Shown: piece after piece, positions 54,915-62,588 of the stretch
Layout: every line of letters starts with the position of its first letter
Position numbering within the stretch: position 1 is the first letter of the stretch
Origin: Candidatus Solibacter sp.
GTDB taxonomy: Bacteria; Acidobacteriota; Terriglobia; Bryobacterales; Bryobacteraceae
NCBI GenBank assembly: GCA_013822245.1
Contig: PNKE01000052.1
Coordinates: 1-63,867, forward strand
Length of the DNA stretch: 63,867 nt
Direction: 5' to 3'
Position numbers and translations under genes: made by a program
The notes under the pieces: model-generated
Databases searched by the model: none
Told to the model about the DNA's origin: nothing
The model's input: the letters and a program-made list of their open reading frames with translations, nothing else

Positions 54915-55781
54915 TCAGACGCTGACGACGGGGCAGGCGCTCTGGCGGATGATTGAATAGGCGTTGGCGCGGAGGCGGCCGAAGACGCCGGCGGCGGAAC
55001 CGCGGCCGATGACGAGGAGGTCGGCGTTGATGCCGGATACGATGTCGCAGACGACGGTGGCGGCGTCGCCGGAGTCGATGTGGAGGGGCGCTTGGATGGA
55101 GAGGCTGGCGGTGAGGTTGTTCACGGTTTCGTGGACCGATGTTTCGACGTGTTTGCGCCAGTCGGGGTCGAAGTACTCGCCGGCCTTGCCTTCGAGGTTG
55201 GGCATGGCGTGGATGAGGCTGAGTTTGGCGCCGATGCGGGCAGCCAGACGGGAAGCCCACATGAGGGTGCGTTCGCTGGAAGCTCCGAGGTCGAGGCCGA
55301 CGGCGATGTGATCGACATGGACGGCATCGACGGAGGGGGCTTCGAGGTGGACGCCGGTCCAGACCGGGCAATCGGCGTCGTGGAGGACCTTGGCGGTGAC
55401 CGAGCCGAGGATGAAGCGGCGGAAGGGTCCGTAGCCGTGGGTGGGCATGACGATGAGGTCGCAGCCGCGGCCGTGGGCGGTTTCGACGATGACGGAGGAG
55501 GGATCGCCCTCGATGAGGAGGCGGTCGCACTTGCCGGCGGGGATTTCGTCGCGGAGGAAGTTGTCGAGGTCCTGGCGGGCCTGTTCGGAGCGTGTGCGGA
55601 AGAGGTCTTCGAGGACGGCGCCGCCGACCTCCATGGCGCCGAATTCGTAATGCGGCGGCGGCAGGACGTGGAGCAGGACGATCCGGCTGTCGAAACGCCG
55701 TTGGAGGGCTTCGGCGTGGCGGACCGCGCCCATGGCGCGATCGGAGAAATCGACGGGAACGAGGATCTGTTTGAGCGGCAT
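54915..55781 (-). CDS. tandem universal stress protein (UspA)
   Basis: 288 residues with two Usp domains (about 1-145 and 150-288). The first has ILVPVDFSDRAMGAVRHAEA and the ATP-binding HGYGPFRRFILGSVTAKVL (G-x2-G-x9-G-S); the second begins HIAVGLDLGASSERTLMWAS and has a degenerate nucleotide motif (GRGSAAGVFGRLRANAYSII). So one half binds ATP and the other is probably regulatory. Start at 55781 (MPLKQIL). Confidence 0.92.
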   Translation of the reverse strand: MPLKQILVPVDFSDRAMGAVRHAEALQRRFDSRIVLLHVLPPPHYEFGAMEVGGAVLEDLFRTRSEQARQDLDNFLRDEIPAGKCDRLLIEGDPSSVIVETAHGRGCDLIVMPTHGYGPFRRFILGSVTAKVLHDADCPVWTGVHLEAPSVDAVHVDHIAVGLDLGASSERTLMWASRLAARIGAKLSLIHAMPNLEGKAGEYFDPDWRKHVETSVHETVNNLTASLSIQAPLHIDSGDAATVVCDIVSGINADLLVIGRGSAAGVFGRLRANAYSIIRQSACPVVSV

Positions 55782-55850
55782 GGCGTCGCCTCCGGCCCTA
55801 TTCTGCCCTATCCACGGGCCGGGCGGCAAGGCTCAACCCAAGACGCCGCT

Positions 55851-57047
55851 TCAGGCCATGGCGGATTTGAGCAGTTCGACGGTGCGTCTGGCGACGGTTT
55901 CGGCGTCGCCTTTCTGCATCATCCAGACGCCGAAGACGAGCCATTCGCGGTTGGTCATGGGGCAGGCCTCGATGGAGGGCGAGCCTTCGCGGAGCCTTTT
56001 CATCGCTTCCTGGGGGGTGAGTTTGATCACCGCCGGATCCCACTTGATGCGCAGGTGGGGGACATTGTTGGCGATGGGCGGGACGACGATATCGGATTCG
56101 ACGGATTTCAGTTTCATCGCCGCCTTGCGGATGACATCGGCGCGGCGGTCCCATTCGCGGCGTTCGGCGGCGTGGTCGAGTTTGAGGAAGCGTTCGACGG
56201 CGGCGAGCATGCCGACCATCTCCTCCTTGTTGACTTTCATGCCGCGGGAGAGGGTGGCGGCGATTGGGGAGGTATTCAGGCGGGCGGCTTCGATGAGGTC
56301 CTTGCGGCCGAGCAGCAGGCCGGCGCTTTGGGGTCCGCGGATGCCCTTGCCGCCGGAGAAGGTGACCAGATCGTAACCCATGGCGGTGTACTTCCAGAGA
56401 TTTTCGACGGGGGGGGTGTCGGCGGCGGCATCGATGAAGGTGGGGATGCCGAGTTGTTTGCCGAGGCGGACCCAGCCGGGGTTGTCGATGCGGCCGCGGG
56501 GCTCGGCGTCGTTGAAGAAGAGCATCATGGCGGTCTTGGGGCCGGCGGCGGCCAGGAGTTCGGCTTCGGTTTCGATTTCGACGATTTTGACGCCGGCGGC
56601 GGAGACGGCATGGTCGTAGCCGAAGCGGTGCGACTTCTGCATGATGACCTGGGACTTGAGGCCGGTGGCGCCGGGCAGTTGGAGGATGGCCTTGGGGTCC
56701 TTGCCGGTGACGCAGCCGGCGGTGCCGACGGTGAGCGCGCCGGCGGCGCCGGAGGTGACCATGGCGGATTCACATTTGAGGAGTTGGGCGAGGCGTTCGC
56801 CGACCTTGGTCTGGAGTTCGACGAGGCTGACGAAGCGCGTGGAGGAGACGCGCATGGCCTCCATCACCTCGTGGGGCATGATGGAGGCGGTGAGGGCGGT
56901 ATAGGTGCCGGCGGCGTTGATGAAGGTGCGCACGCCGAGTTCGCGGATGATGTCGCGCTTTGACGCGGCCAGAGCAGTGGCCGGCAGGAGAGCGGCGAGC
57001 ACGGGCGTCGAGGCGACGGCTTCGAGAAACGATCTGCGTCCAAACAT
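55851..57047 (-). CDS. exported SelA-like PLP-dependent enzyme
   Basis: 398 residues with a Tat-like leader (FGRRSFLEAVASTPVLAAL). Core motifs of the SelA/DgaE-type family: TFINAAGTYTALTAS, MVTSGAAGALTVGTAGCV, DAAADTPPVENLWKYT and the PLP lysine in LVTFSGGKGIRGPQSAGL. Family members act as D-glucosaminate-6-phosphate ammonia lyase or related lyases, not in selenocysteine synthesis. Its neighbour (22 bp upstream) is an amidohydrolase, the same pairing as in Atu3266-type clusters. Substrate uncertain. Confidence 0.85.
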   Translation of the reverse strand: MFGRRSFLEAVASTPVLAALLPATALAASKRDIIRELGVRTFINAAGTYTALTASIMPHEVMEAMRVSSTRFVSLVELQTKVGERLAQLLKCESAMVTSGAAGALTVGTAGCVTGKDPKAILQLPGATGLKSQVIMQKSHRFGYDHAVSAAGVKIVEIETEAELLAAAGPKTAMMLFFNDAEPRGRIDNPGWVRLGKQLGIPTFIDAAADTPPVENLWKYTAMGYDLVTFSGGKGIRGPQSAGLLLGRKDLIEAARLNTSPIAATLSRGMKVNKEEMVGMLAAVERFLKLDHAAERREWDRRADVIRKAAMKLKSVESDIVVPPIANNVPHLRIKWDPAVIKLTPQEAMKRLREGSPSIEACPMTNREWLVFGVWMMQKGDAETVARRTVELLKSAMA

Positions 57048-57069
57048 GGCTCAAGGTTCCTTTCGGGTG

Positions 57070-58323
57070 CTACTTCCTGGCGGCCGCCGGGGATTCGCGC
57101 TGCTTGTAGGGGAAGGACCGCCAATCCCGGGCGGCGGTTCCGTTGAGGTCCCAGACGATGGCGCCGGCGCGGACGGTGAGTTCGGGAACGAGCAGTTGGG
57201 CGCCCGCCATGCGGGCGCCGGCGGCATCGATGAAGCCGAATTCGCCGGTGCGGAGGCGGAGGACGGTAATGTCGGCCTCGACGCCTGGGGAGAGGTGGCC
57301 GAAGTCGGTGCGGCCGAGTTCCCTGGCGGCGTTCCAGGTGGTCATGGCGATGACCTGTTTGAGAGTGAGGCCCATGTTGAGGTGTTTGGACATGACGTTG
57401 GAGAGGTCCTTCATGCCGGAGTTCATGGAGCCGGTATGGAGGTCAGTGGAGATGGTGTCTGGCAGGAAGCCCTGCTGGATGGCGGGGATGGCAACGTTCC
57501 AGTAGAAGCTGCCGCCGCCGTGGCCGACGTCGAACAGGATGCCGCGCTTGCGGCCGGCGATCATGGCGGGGTTGACCTTGCCGTCGACGAGTTCGTCGCG
57601 GTGGCCGGCGTAGCAGTGGGTGTAGATGTCGCCGGCGCGGAGTTTCCCTTCCATCAGGTTCTTCATGTTGCGTTCGCCGCGGACGAAGCCGAAGTCGACC
57701 ATGACGGGGAGTTTGCACATTTCGGCGGCCTTGATGGCGCCGTCGAGGTCGGGCCAGCCTTCGCCCGCGAAGTGGGCGACTTTGAAGCCGACGACGATGT
57801 CGGAGTGTTTGCGGGCCATTTCGGCGGCGGCTTCGGCGTTCATGTCGGCGGGGTCCTGCTCGCTGGTGATGCCCATGCCGCCGCCGACGATGTTGATGAA
57901 GGCGAGGATGCGGGTGCGGGCGCGGTCGATGACGCGCTGGCGGAAATCGGAGAAGTTCCGCCAGCCGGCGGTACCGGCGTCGGCCATGGTGGTGACGCCG
58001 GCGCGGAAGGAGAAGCCGTCGGGGTAGACGCTGCTGTCGCCGGTGAGGACGCCGCGCAGGCCGGTGCCGGCATAGACGTGGACGTGGGTGTCGACGAGGC
58101 CCGGCACGATGTAGAGGCCGTTGAGACGGACGACGCGGCGGCCCTGTGTGGCGGGGATGTCCTTGGCGACGGCGGCGACTTTACCCTGGGCGACGGCGAC
58201 GTCCATGATGGCGTCGATGTTGTTTTTAGGGTCGATGAGGTGGCCGCCCTTGAACAGCAGGTCGTATTGCTGGGCGGCGGCGGGAAGGGCCAGCAGGCAG
58301 AGGCAGAAGGCGATGCGAAGCAT
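57070..58323 (-). CDS. exported amidohydrolase (COG3964/Atu3266-like deacetylase)
   Basis: 417 residues with a signal peptide (LRIAFCLCLLALPAAAQ). A TIM-barrel metal hydrolase: LYIVPGLVDTHVHVYAGTG (HxH), a Lys candidate for the bridging carbamate in VVGFKVAHF, His residues in THCYAGHRDE and FDVGHGGGSF, and the catalytic Asp in TISTDLHTGS. Characterised relatives remove acyl groups from N-acyl D-amino acids or acetyl-mandelate. Paired with the SelA-like gene, which suggests deacylation followed by elimination. Confidence 0.85.
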   Translation of the reverse strand: MLRIAFCLCLLALPAAAQQYDLLFKGGHLIDPKNNIDAIMDVAVAQGKVAAVAKDIPATQGRRVVRLNGLYIVPGLVDTHVHVYAGTGLRGVLTGDSSVYPDGFSFRAGVTTMADAGTAGWRNFSDFRQRVIDRARTRILAFINIVGGGMGITSEQDPADMNAEAAAEMARKHSDIVVGFKVAHFAGEGWPDLDGAIKAAEMCKLPVMVDFGFVRGERNMKNLMEGKLRAGDIYTHCYAGHRDELVDGKVNPAMIAGRKRGILFDVGHGGGSFYWNVAIPAIQQGFLPDTISTDLHTGSMNSGMKDLSNVMSKHLNMGLTLKQVIAMTTWNAARELGRTDFGHLSPGVEADITVLRLRTGEFGFIDAAGARMAGAQLLVPELTVRAGAIVWDLNGTAARDWRSFPYKQRESPAAARK

Positions 58324-58382
58324 GATGGTGTCCTGGGCGGATTATAGCCGATTGGCGAGAAGACGGTGCTGCCTTCGCGTCT

Positions 58383-59348
58383 CTAAGCCAGATACTCTTT
58401 GAGCATGGCGAGGTAGCGTTTGGCGGTGGCCTTCATGTCGCCGGGGTGTTTGTCCTGTTCGAGGGTCATGAAGCCGCGGTAGCCGATGTTTTTGAGCGCC
58501 GCGCAGATGGCTTTGAAATCCATCACGCCTTCGCCGATGTGGGGGAAGCGGCGCATGAGGCCGTCGATGTCGCGGACGTGCATGTTCATGAGGTGGCGGC
58601 GGGCTTTGTAGATGGCCACGGGCGGGTAGTCGCGGTGGGACAGGGTCCAGCCGGTGTCGAAGTTGTAGCCGAGGGCGGGGTCCTTGATGGCGTCCCAGAG
58701 GCGGAGGAAGGCGTCGATGCCGGGGATCATGGTGTGGGTGTGGTGCTCGATGGTCAGTTTCATGCCATGGGCCTTGGCGCGCTGGAGGCATTCCTTCGTG
58801 GCGCCGACATAGTTGTCCCAGAGCGCGTCCCAATCGAAGGGGAGCGCGACGTCCATGGAGAACATCTGGCCGGGCTGGGGCTTTTCAATGTCGTAGTAGC
58901 GGGGCAGGTAGGGATTGCCCTTGGACGAGACCTCGCGCGGCCAGGGGGCGACGATGTTGACCAGCGGCGCGCCCAGTTTTTTGCCGATGCGGCAGCCGGC
59001 TTCGAAGAAATCGAGGTTCTGGTTGCGGACGGTGCGGTTGAGGCTGGTGAGGCCTTCGACGACGGGCTGGAACATGATGAACTGGGCGACGTCGAGATTC
59101 CAGCGGTCGAGTTTCTTGCGCAGTTCGCCGATCTTGGCATCGGTCCAGTAGCCCTTGATGTCGTCGCGGGTGAGCAGGATGAGTTCGATGCCCTCGAAGC
59201 CCATTTCGCCGATGATGTCGATGGCGGCGCCGGGCGACTGGTTGGCGCCGAAGGTATGGAAGTTGAAACTGCCGGCGCTGATGCGGGGTCGGCCTGGGGG
59301 CGGGGCCGCGGCGGCGGCCGAAGCGAGCAGGAAATCACGTCTGTCCAT
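58383..59348 (-). CDS. sugar-phosphate isomerase/epimerase-family TIM barrel
   Basis: 321 residues of the xylose-isomerase-like AP endonuclease 2 superfamily with a short leader (RRDFLLASAAAAAPPPGRP). Motifs: INIIGEMG-like start (DIIGEMGFEGIELILLTRDD), MKLTIEHHTHTMIPG with the metal Glu and His, YNFDTGWTLSHRD, and MHVRDIDGL near 240. Metal ligands look complete, as in hydroxypyruvate isomerases and tagatose epimerases. The gene is on the same strand as the amidohydrolase, 59 bp away. Confidence 0.85.
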   Translation of the reverse strand: MDRRDFLLASAAAAAPPPGRPRISAGSFNFHTFGANQSPGAAIDIIGEMGFEGIELILLTRDDIKGYWTDAKIGELRKKLDRWNLDVAQFIMFQPVVEGLTSLNRTVRNQNLDFFEAGCRIGKKLGAPLVNIVAPWPREVSSKGNPYLPRYYDIEKPQPGQMFSMDVALPFDWDALWDNYVGATKECLQRAKAHGMKLTIEHHTHTMIPGIDAFLRLWDAIKDPALGYNFDTGWTLSHRDYPPVAIYKARRHLMNMHVRDIDGLMRRFPHIGEGVMDFKAICAALKNIGYRGFMTLEQDKHPGDMKATAKRYLAMLKEYLA

Positions 59349-59413
59349 GTGGCGAGTATAGCGGGGGGAGGCGGAAGACGCTTGCGCGGAGTGGGGAAGG
59401 GTGGCAGGATTAA

Positions 59414-59431
59414 AGTGTAAGTTCTTACACT
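59414..59431. promoter_or_regulatory. perfect palindrome abutting a start codon
   Basis: AGTGTAAG-TT-CTTACACT: two 8-bp arms with a 2-bp centre. The ATG of the Y-family polymerase gene follows at 59432 with no gap, leaving no room for a ribosome-binding site. Looks like a repressor operator (perhaps of SOS type); the sequence does not match the E. coli or Bacillus LexA boxes. Confidence 0.7.
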
Positions 59432-60604
59432 ATGCGAACCGTAGTCCATTGGGATGGGGACAGTTTCTTCGCGTCCATCGAGCAGGCGTCGGATGGGCGT
59501 TTGCGGCGGCGTCCGGTGGTGGTGGGCGGGGAGAAGCGGGGCGTGGTGTTGTCGGCGAGCGGGGAGGCGCGGCGGTTGGGTATCCGGCCGGGGTGGCCGG
59601 TGAGCCGGGCGCGGCGGGCGGCGCCGGCGCTGGTGGTGATGCCGGCGCATTTCGAGTTGTACGAGCGGTTTTTCGACCAGATCCTTTATCTGTGTCAGGA
59701 GACGACGCCGCTGGTGGAGCCGGCATCAGTCGGCGCGGCGTGGCTGGACCTGACGGGCGCGGAGAGGGCGCTGGGGCAGGGTCCGCAGCAGACGGTGACG
59801 CGGATCCGGTCGACTGTCCGCGACTGGCTGAAGGTGACGATTTCGGCCGGGATCGGGACGAACAAACTGGTGGCGCGGATCGCGGCGCGCATCAGGAAGC
59901 CGGGGGCGCAGATCACGGTCCAGCCGGGCGGGGAGCGGGCGTTTCTGGCGCCGTTGCCGTTGCGGTGGCTGCCGGGGTTGGAGGGTGGGGCATTGGCGGC
60001 GTTGGATGTGGCGGGTATCCGGTCGATTGGGCAGTTTGCGGCGGCTCCGGTGGACGCGTTGTCATCGCTGCTGGGGCGCGGGGCGCTGCCGGCGGTGCGG
60101 CGGGCGCAGGGGATTTCGGAAGAGCCGGTGGGGAAGAAGAAAGCCGCCGCACCGGGGTGGGTGGAGACGGTGGAGTTTGAAGAAGACATGTGGGACCGGC
60201 CGGTGGTCGAGGCTACGCTGGCGAGGATGGCCGAGCGGCTGATGGCGCAGGTGAGGGCGGGGGGGAGCGAGATCAGAAGGGTGGGGCTGGAGTTGCGGTA
60301 CACGGACCGGGACGAGTCGCGCGGGCATATCGACACGGCCGAGCCGGTTTCGCTGGACACGGAGATCCTGCCGCTGCTGCCGCGGTTGCTGGAGACGGCG
60401 TGGAGCAGGCGGGTGAGGCTGCGGGCGGTGACGCTGCGGGCGACGCGGATTTACAGGCCGTCGCCGCAGATGGACCTGTTCGCGCCGCAGACGCCGCAGC
60501 GGGAATTTGAAGTGAAGCTGGCGACGACAATCGACGCGCTGAGGAAGATGCACGGGGAGGGGATCGTGCGGCGCGGCGGGGCGATAGAGGGCAAGACGGC
60601 GTGA
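59432..60604 (+). CDS. Y-family DNA polymerase relative lacking the catalytic Asp-Glu pair
   Basis: 390 residues related to DinB/ImuB. Palm start HWDGDSFFASIEQ (metal Asp kept). The second catalytic motif, normally S-x-D-E-A, reads S-V-G-A-A (99-103), so Asp and Glu are replaced by Gly and Ala. The thumb and little-finger regions (TISAGIGTNKLVARIAARI, IRSIGQFAA, then IRRVGLELRYTDRD) are present. A beta-clamp-binding motif QMDLFAP occurs at 346-352. The missing acids and the clamp motif resemble ImuB, the non-catalytic Y-family adaptor of mutasomes, but imuA and dnaE2 are not adjacent. Preceded by a palindrome. Confidence 0.8.
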   Translation: MRTVVHWDGDSFFASIEQASDGRLRRRPVVVGGEKRGVVLSASGEARRLGIRPGWPVSRARRAAPALVVMPAHFELYERFFDQILYLCQETTPLVEPASVGAAWLDLTGAERALGQGPQQTVTRIRSTVRDWLKVTISAGIGTNKLVARIAARIRKPGAQITVQPGGERAFLAPLPLRWLPGLEGGALAALDVAGIRSIGQFAAAPVDALSSLLGRGALPAVRRAQGISEEPVGKKKAAAPGWVETVEFEEDMWDRPVVEATLARMAERLMAQVRAGGSEIRRVGLELRYTDRDESRGHIDTAEPVSLDTEILPLLPRLLETAWSRRVRLRAVTLRATRIYRPSPQMDLFAPQTPQREFEVKLATTIDALRKMHGEGIVRRGGAIEGKTA

Positions 60605-60631
60605 GAGTTGTGCCCGCGGCCAGACGCAGGT

Positions 60632-60671
60632 GAGGCCGGCCCCTGGCGATTGCGCCTGGAGTGCCGGCCTC
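60632..60671. terminator. hairpin between convergent genes
   Basis: GAGGCCGGC (60632-60640) and GCCGGCCTC (60663-60671) form a perfect 9-bp stem with a 22-nt loop, between the Y-family gene and the convergent oxidoreductase gene. No T tract. Confidence 0.5.
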
Positions 60672-60686
60672 TGTTGAAGCTTCAGA

Positions 60687-62042
60687 TCAGCCGTTGAACT
60701 TGTAGCCTTTGCGGAGTTCGGGTTTGAGGTATTTGTTGGCTTCCTTGTTGTTGGTGAACTGCTTGCGGCGGTTATCCCATTCGAGTTTGCCTTCGTAGCG
60801 CATGGCGATGACGCCGAGGAGCATCCATTCGACGAAGGGACCGGCGACGGAGAAGTTGGAGCAGGCGGGGTCGCCGCCTTTGCAGGCGCGGATCCAGTCG
60901 CGGTAGTGGCCGGGAGAGCGGGTGAGGAGTTTGGGGGCGCCCTTGTAGTCCTTCATCTTTTCGTCGGGCATGAGGCGGGTCTTTTCGCCGTAGCAGCCGG
61001 TGGTGACCATGCCTTTGTCGCCGATGAAGAGGCTGCCGTTGATGTCCTTGTCGCCGATCAGTTGGCCGGCGGGGATGCCGTCGAACTTGGGCATGTCCTT
61101 CAGGCTGTCGTACCAGAACAGTTTCAGCGGGCCCATGGAGCCGCGGGCGGGGAAGTCGAAGCGGATGACGGTCTGGTGGGGGAAGCAGAATTTGCCGACG
61201 CCTTCCTTCTTGACGCATTCGACAGAGGTGGGGCCGGTGAGCGAGAGCCGCAAGGCCATGTTGGGTGTGCCGAGGATGTGGCAGGCCATGTCGCCGATGG
61301 CGCCGCAGCCGAATTCGGGGAAGCCGCGCCAGTGGTGGGGGGCGTAGGCGGGACTGAAGGGGCGGGCCGGGGCCGAGCCGAGCCAGGCGTCCCAATCGAG
61401 ATGGGCGGGGACGGGGGCTTCCTTGGGTTCGACTTCGGGGCTTTGGGGCCAGTAGCGGCCGGGGCGGTCGGTCCAGGCATGGACTTCGGTGACGTTGCCG
61501 ATGCCGCCGTTCCAGATGATCTCGGCGCATTCGCGGGCGCCGTCGTTCGAGTAGCCCTGGTTGCCCATCTGGGTGGCGACGCCGTACTTGGCGGCGGCGA
61601 GCTGCAACTGCTGGGCTTCCCAGACGGTGCGGACCAGCGGCTTCTGGCAGTAGACGTGTTTGCCGCGGGCCATGGCCCACATGGAGGCGGTGCCGTGCAT
61701 GTGGTCGGGGCAGGAGACCAGGACGGCGTCGATCTCCTTTTCATGCTTGTCGAACATGCGCCGGAAGTCCTTGAACTTGGGCAGATCGGGGAACTGCTTG
61801 AAGGTGCGTTCGGCGCGCTTGCCGTCGGGGTCGGTGAGGGCGACGATGTTTTCGGTGAGGCATCCGTTGATGTCGGAGTAGCCCTTGCCTCCCGATCCGA
61901 TGGCGGCGATGTTCAGTTTCTCGTTCGGCGACTTGTAGCCCATCGAGCGCAGCGACGCGACGCTGCCGAATCCGGCCGTGGGGACGGCGCCGGCGAGCAT
62001 CGACCCATAGAAGAAATGTCTGCGGCTGACCTGTGACGGCAT
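60687..62042 (-). CDS. Tat-exported Gfo/Idh/MocA-family oxidoreductase
   Basis: 451 residues from ATG 62042. Leader PSQVSRRHFFYGSMLAGAVP is Tat-like. NAD-binding Rossmann motif IAAIGSGGKGYSDI, then AVLVSCPDHMHG, GKHVYCQKPLVRT (family EKP motif with Gln) and MGNQGYSNDGAR; the C-terminal part has the alpha/beta substrate domain. Similar exported members in Acidobacteria and Planctomycetes act on sugars or glycosides. The native cofactor may be tightly bound, as in glucose-fructose oxidoreductase. Confidence 0.88.
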   Translation of the reverse strand: MPSQVSRRHFFYGSMLAGAVPTAGFGSVASLRSMGYKSPNEKLNIAAIGSGGKGYSDINGCLTENIVALTDPDGKRAERTFKQFPDLPKFKDFRRMFDKHEKEIDAVLVSCPDHMHGTASMWAMARGKHVYCQKPLVRTVWEAQQLQLAAAKYGVATQMGNQGYSNDGARECAEIIWNGGIGNVTEVHAWTDRPGRYWPQSPEVEPKEAPVPAHLDWDAWLGSAPARPFSPAYAPHHWRGFPEFGCGAIGDMACHILGTPNMALRLSLTGPTSVECVKKEGVGKFCFPHQTVIRFDFPARGSMGPLKLFWYDSLKDMPKFDGIPAGQLIGDKDINGSLFIGDKGMVTTGCYGEKTRLMPDEKMKDYKGAPKLLTRSPGHYRDWIRACKGGDPACSNFSVAGPFVEWMLLGVIAMRYEGKLEWDNRRKQFTNNKEANKYLKPELRKGYKFNG

Positions 62043-62157
62043 GGTTCTCTGTAAGACTCCTTTGGCGAACAACAGTGTTCGTTCCCCATGATATTCCAAG
62101 CCCGGGAGGCGGGGGAGGGATGGTGCGAGGAGCAGCCTTGGAGAAGCGCGGCTCAGG

Positions 62158-62586
62158 ATGAGCGATTATGGGTCTGGAATGAGAAGCTGGCTGGGCAAGT
62201 TCATCCGGCGGGGCCCGCCGCCACCCGAGCCGCTGAAAGGCGTCCCGGCGGCGGCGCGGGTGAAGCACTATACGGCGATGAGCGGCTACGTTTACGAGTA
62301 CTACAACCTGGGCTACCTGGATGTGGGCGGGGTGCGGTCGCACAGGTTCAAGGTGTCGGCGGACCGGAAGGAGTGGTTCGAGATCGAGGTTACGGTGGAG
62401 GATGAGGGCGTGAGGGCCTGGGAAGAAGCCAACGGCAGGGAGTTGAACGCAGCCGAACGGTATGCGATCGCCAAGCTGGCGCTGTTTGCGGCGTTCGACG
62501 AACGAGAATCACCGCGGGCGATGCGCGAGCCGGTGCGGGCGCCGGGCCAACGCATCGCCGCGTTGCTTGAATCGATCGACCTGTAA
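62158..62586 (+). CDS. conserved hypothetical cytoplasmic protein
   Basis: 142 residues (start 62158, or 62179 at MRSWLGK). No family recognised. An N-terminal basic stretch (SWLGKFIRRGPPPPEP), a beta-rich middle (YVYEYYNLGYLDVGGVRSHR) and a helical end (AERYAIAKLALFAAFDERES). Normal coding composition. It converges on the malic-enzyme gene with a 2-bp gap. Confidence 0.6.
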   Translation: MSDYGSGMRSWLGKFIRRGPPPPEPLKGVPAAARVKHYTAMSGYVYEYYNLGYLDVGGVRSHRFKVSADRKEWFEIEVTVEDEGVRAWEEANGRELNAAERYAIAKLALFAAFDERESPRAMREPVRAPGQRIAALLESIDL

Positions 62587-62588
62587 GA

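Noticed and set aside
55080-56963. 627-codon plus-strand ORF opposite the UspA and SelA-like genes
   Set aside because: Gly/Asp-rich antisense shadow of two genes with clear motifs.
56905-58347. 480-codon plus-strand ORF opposite the amidohydrolase
   Set aside because: Antisense shadow; no recognisable domain.
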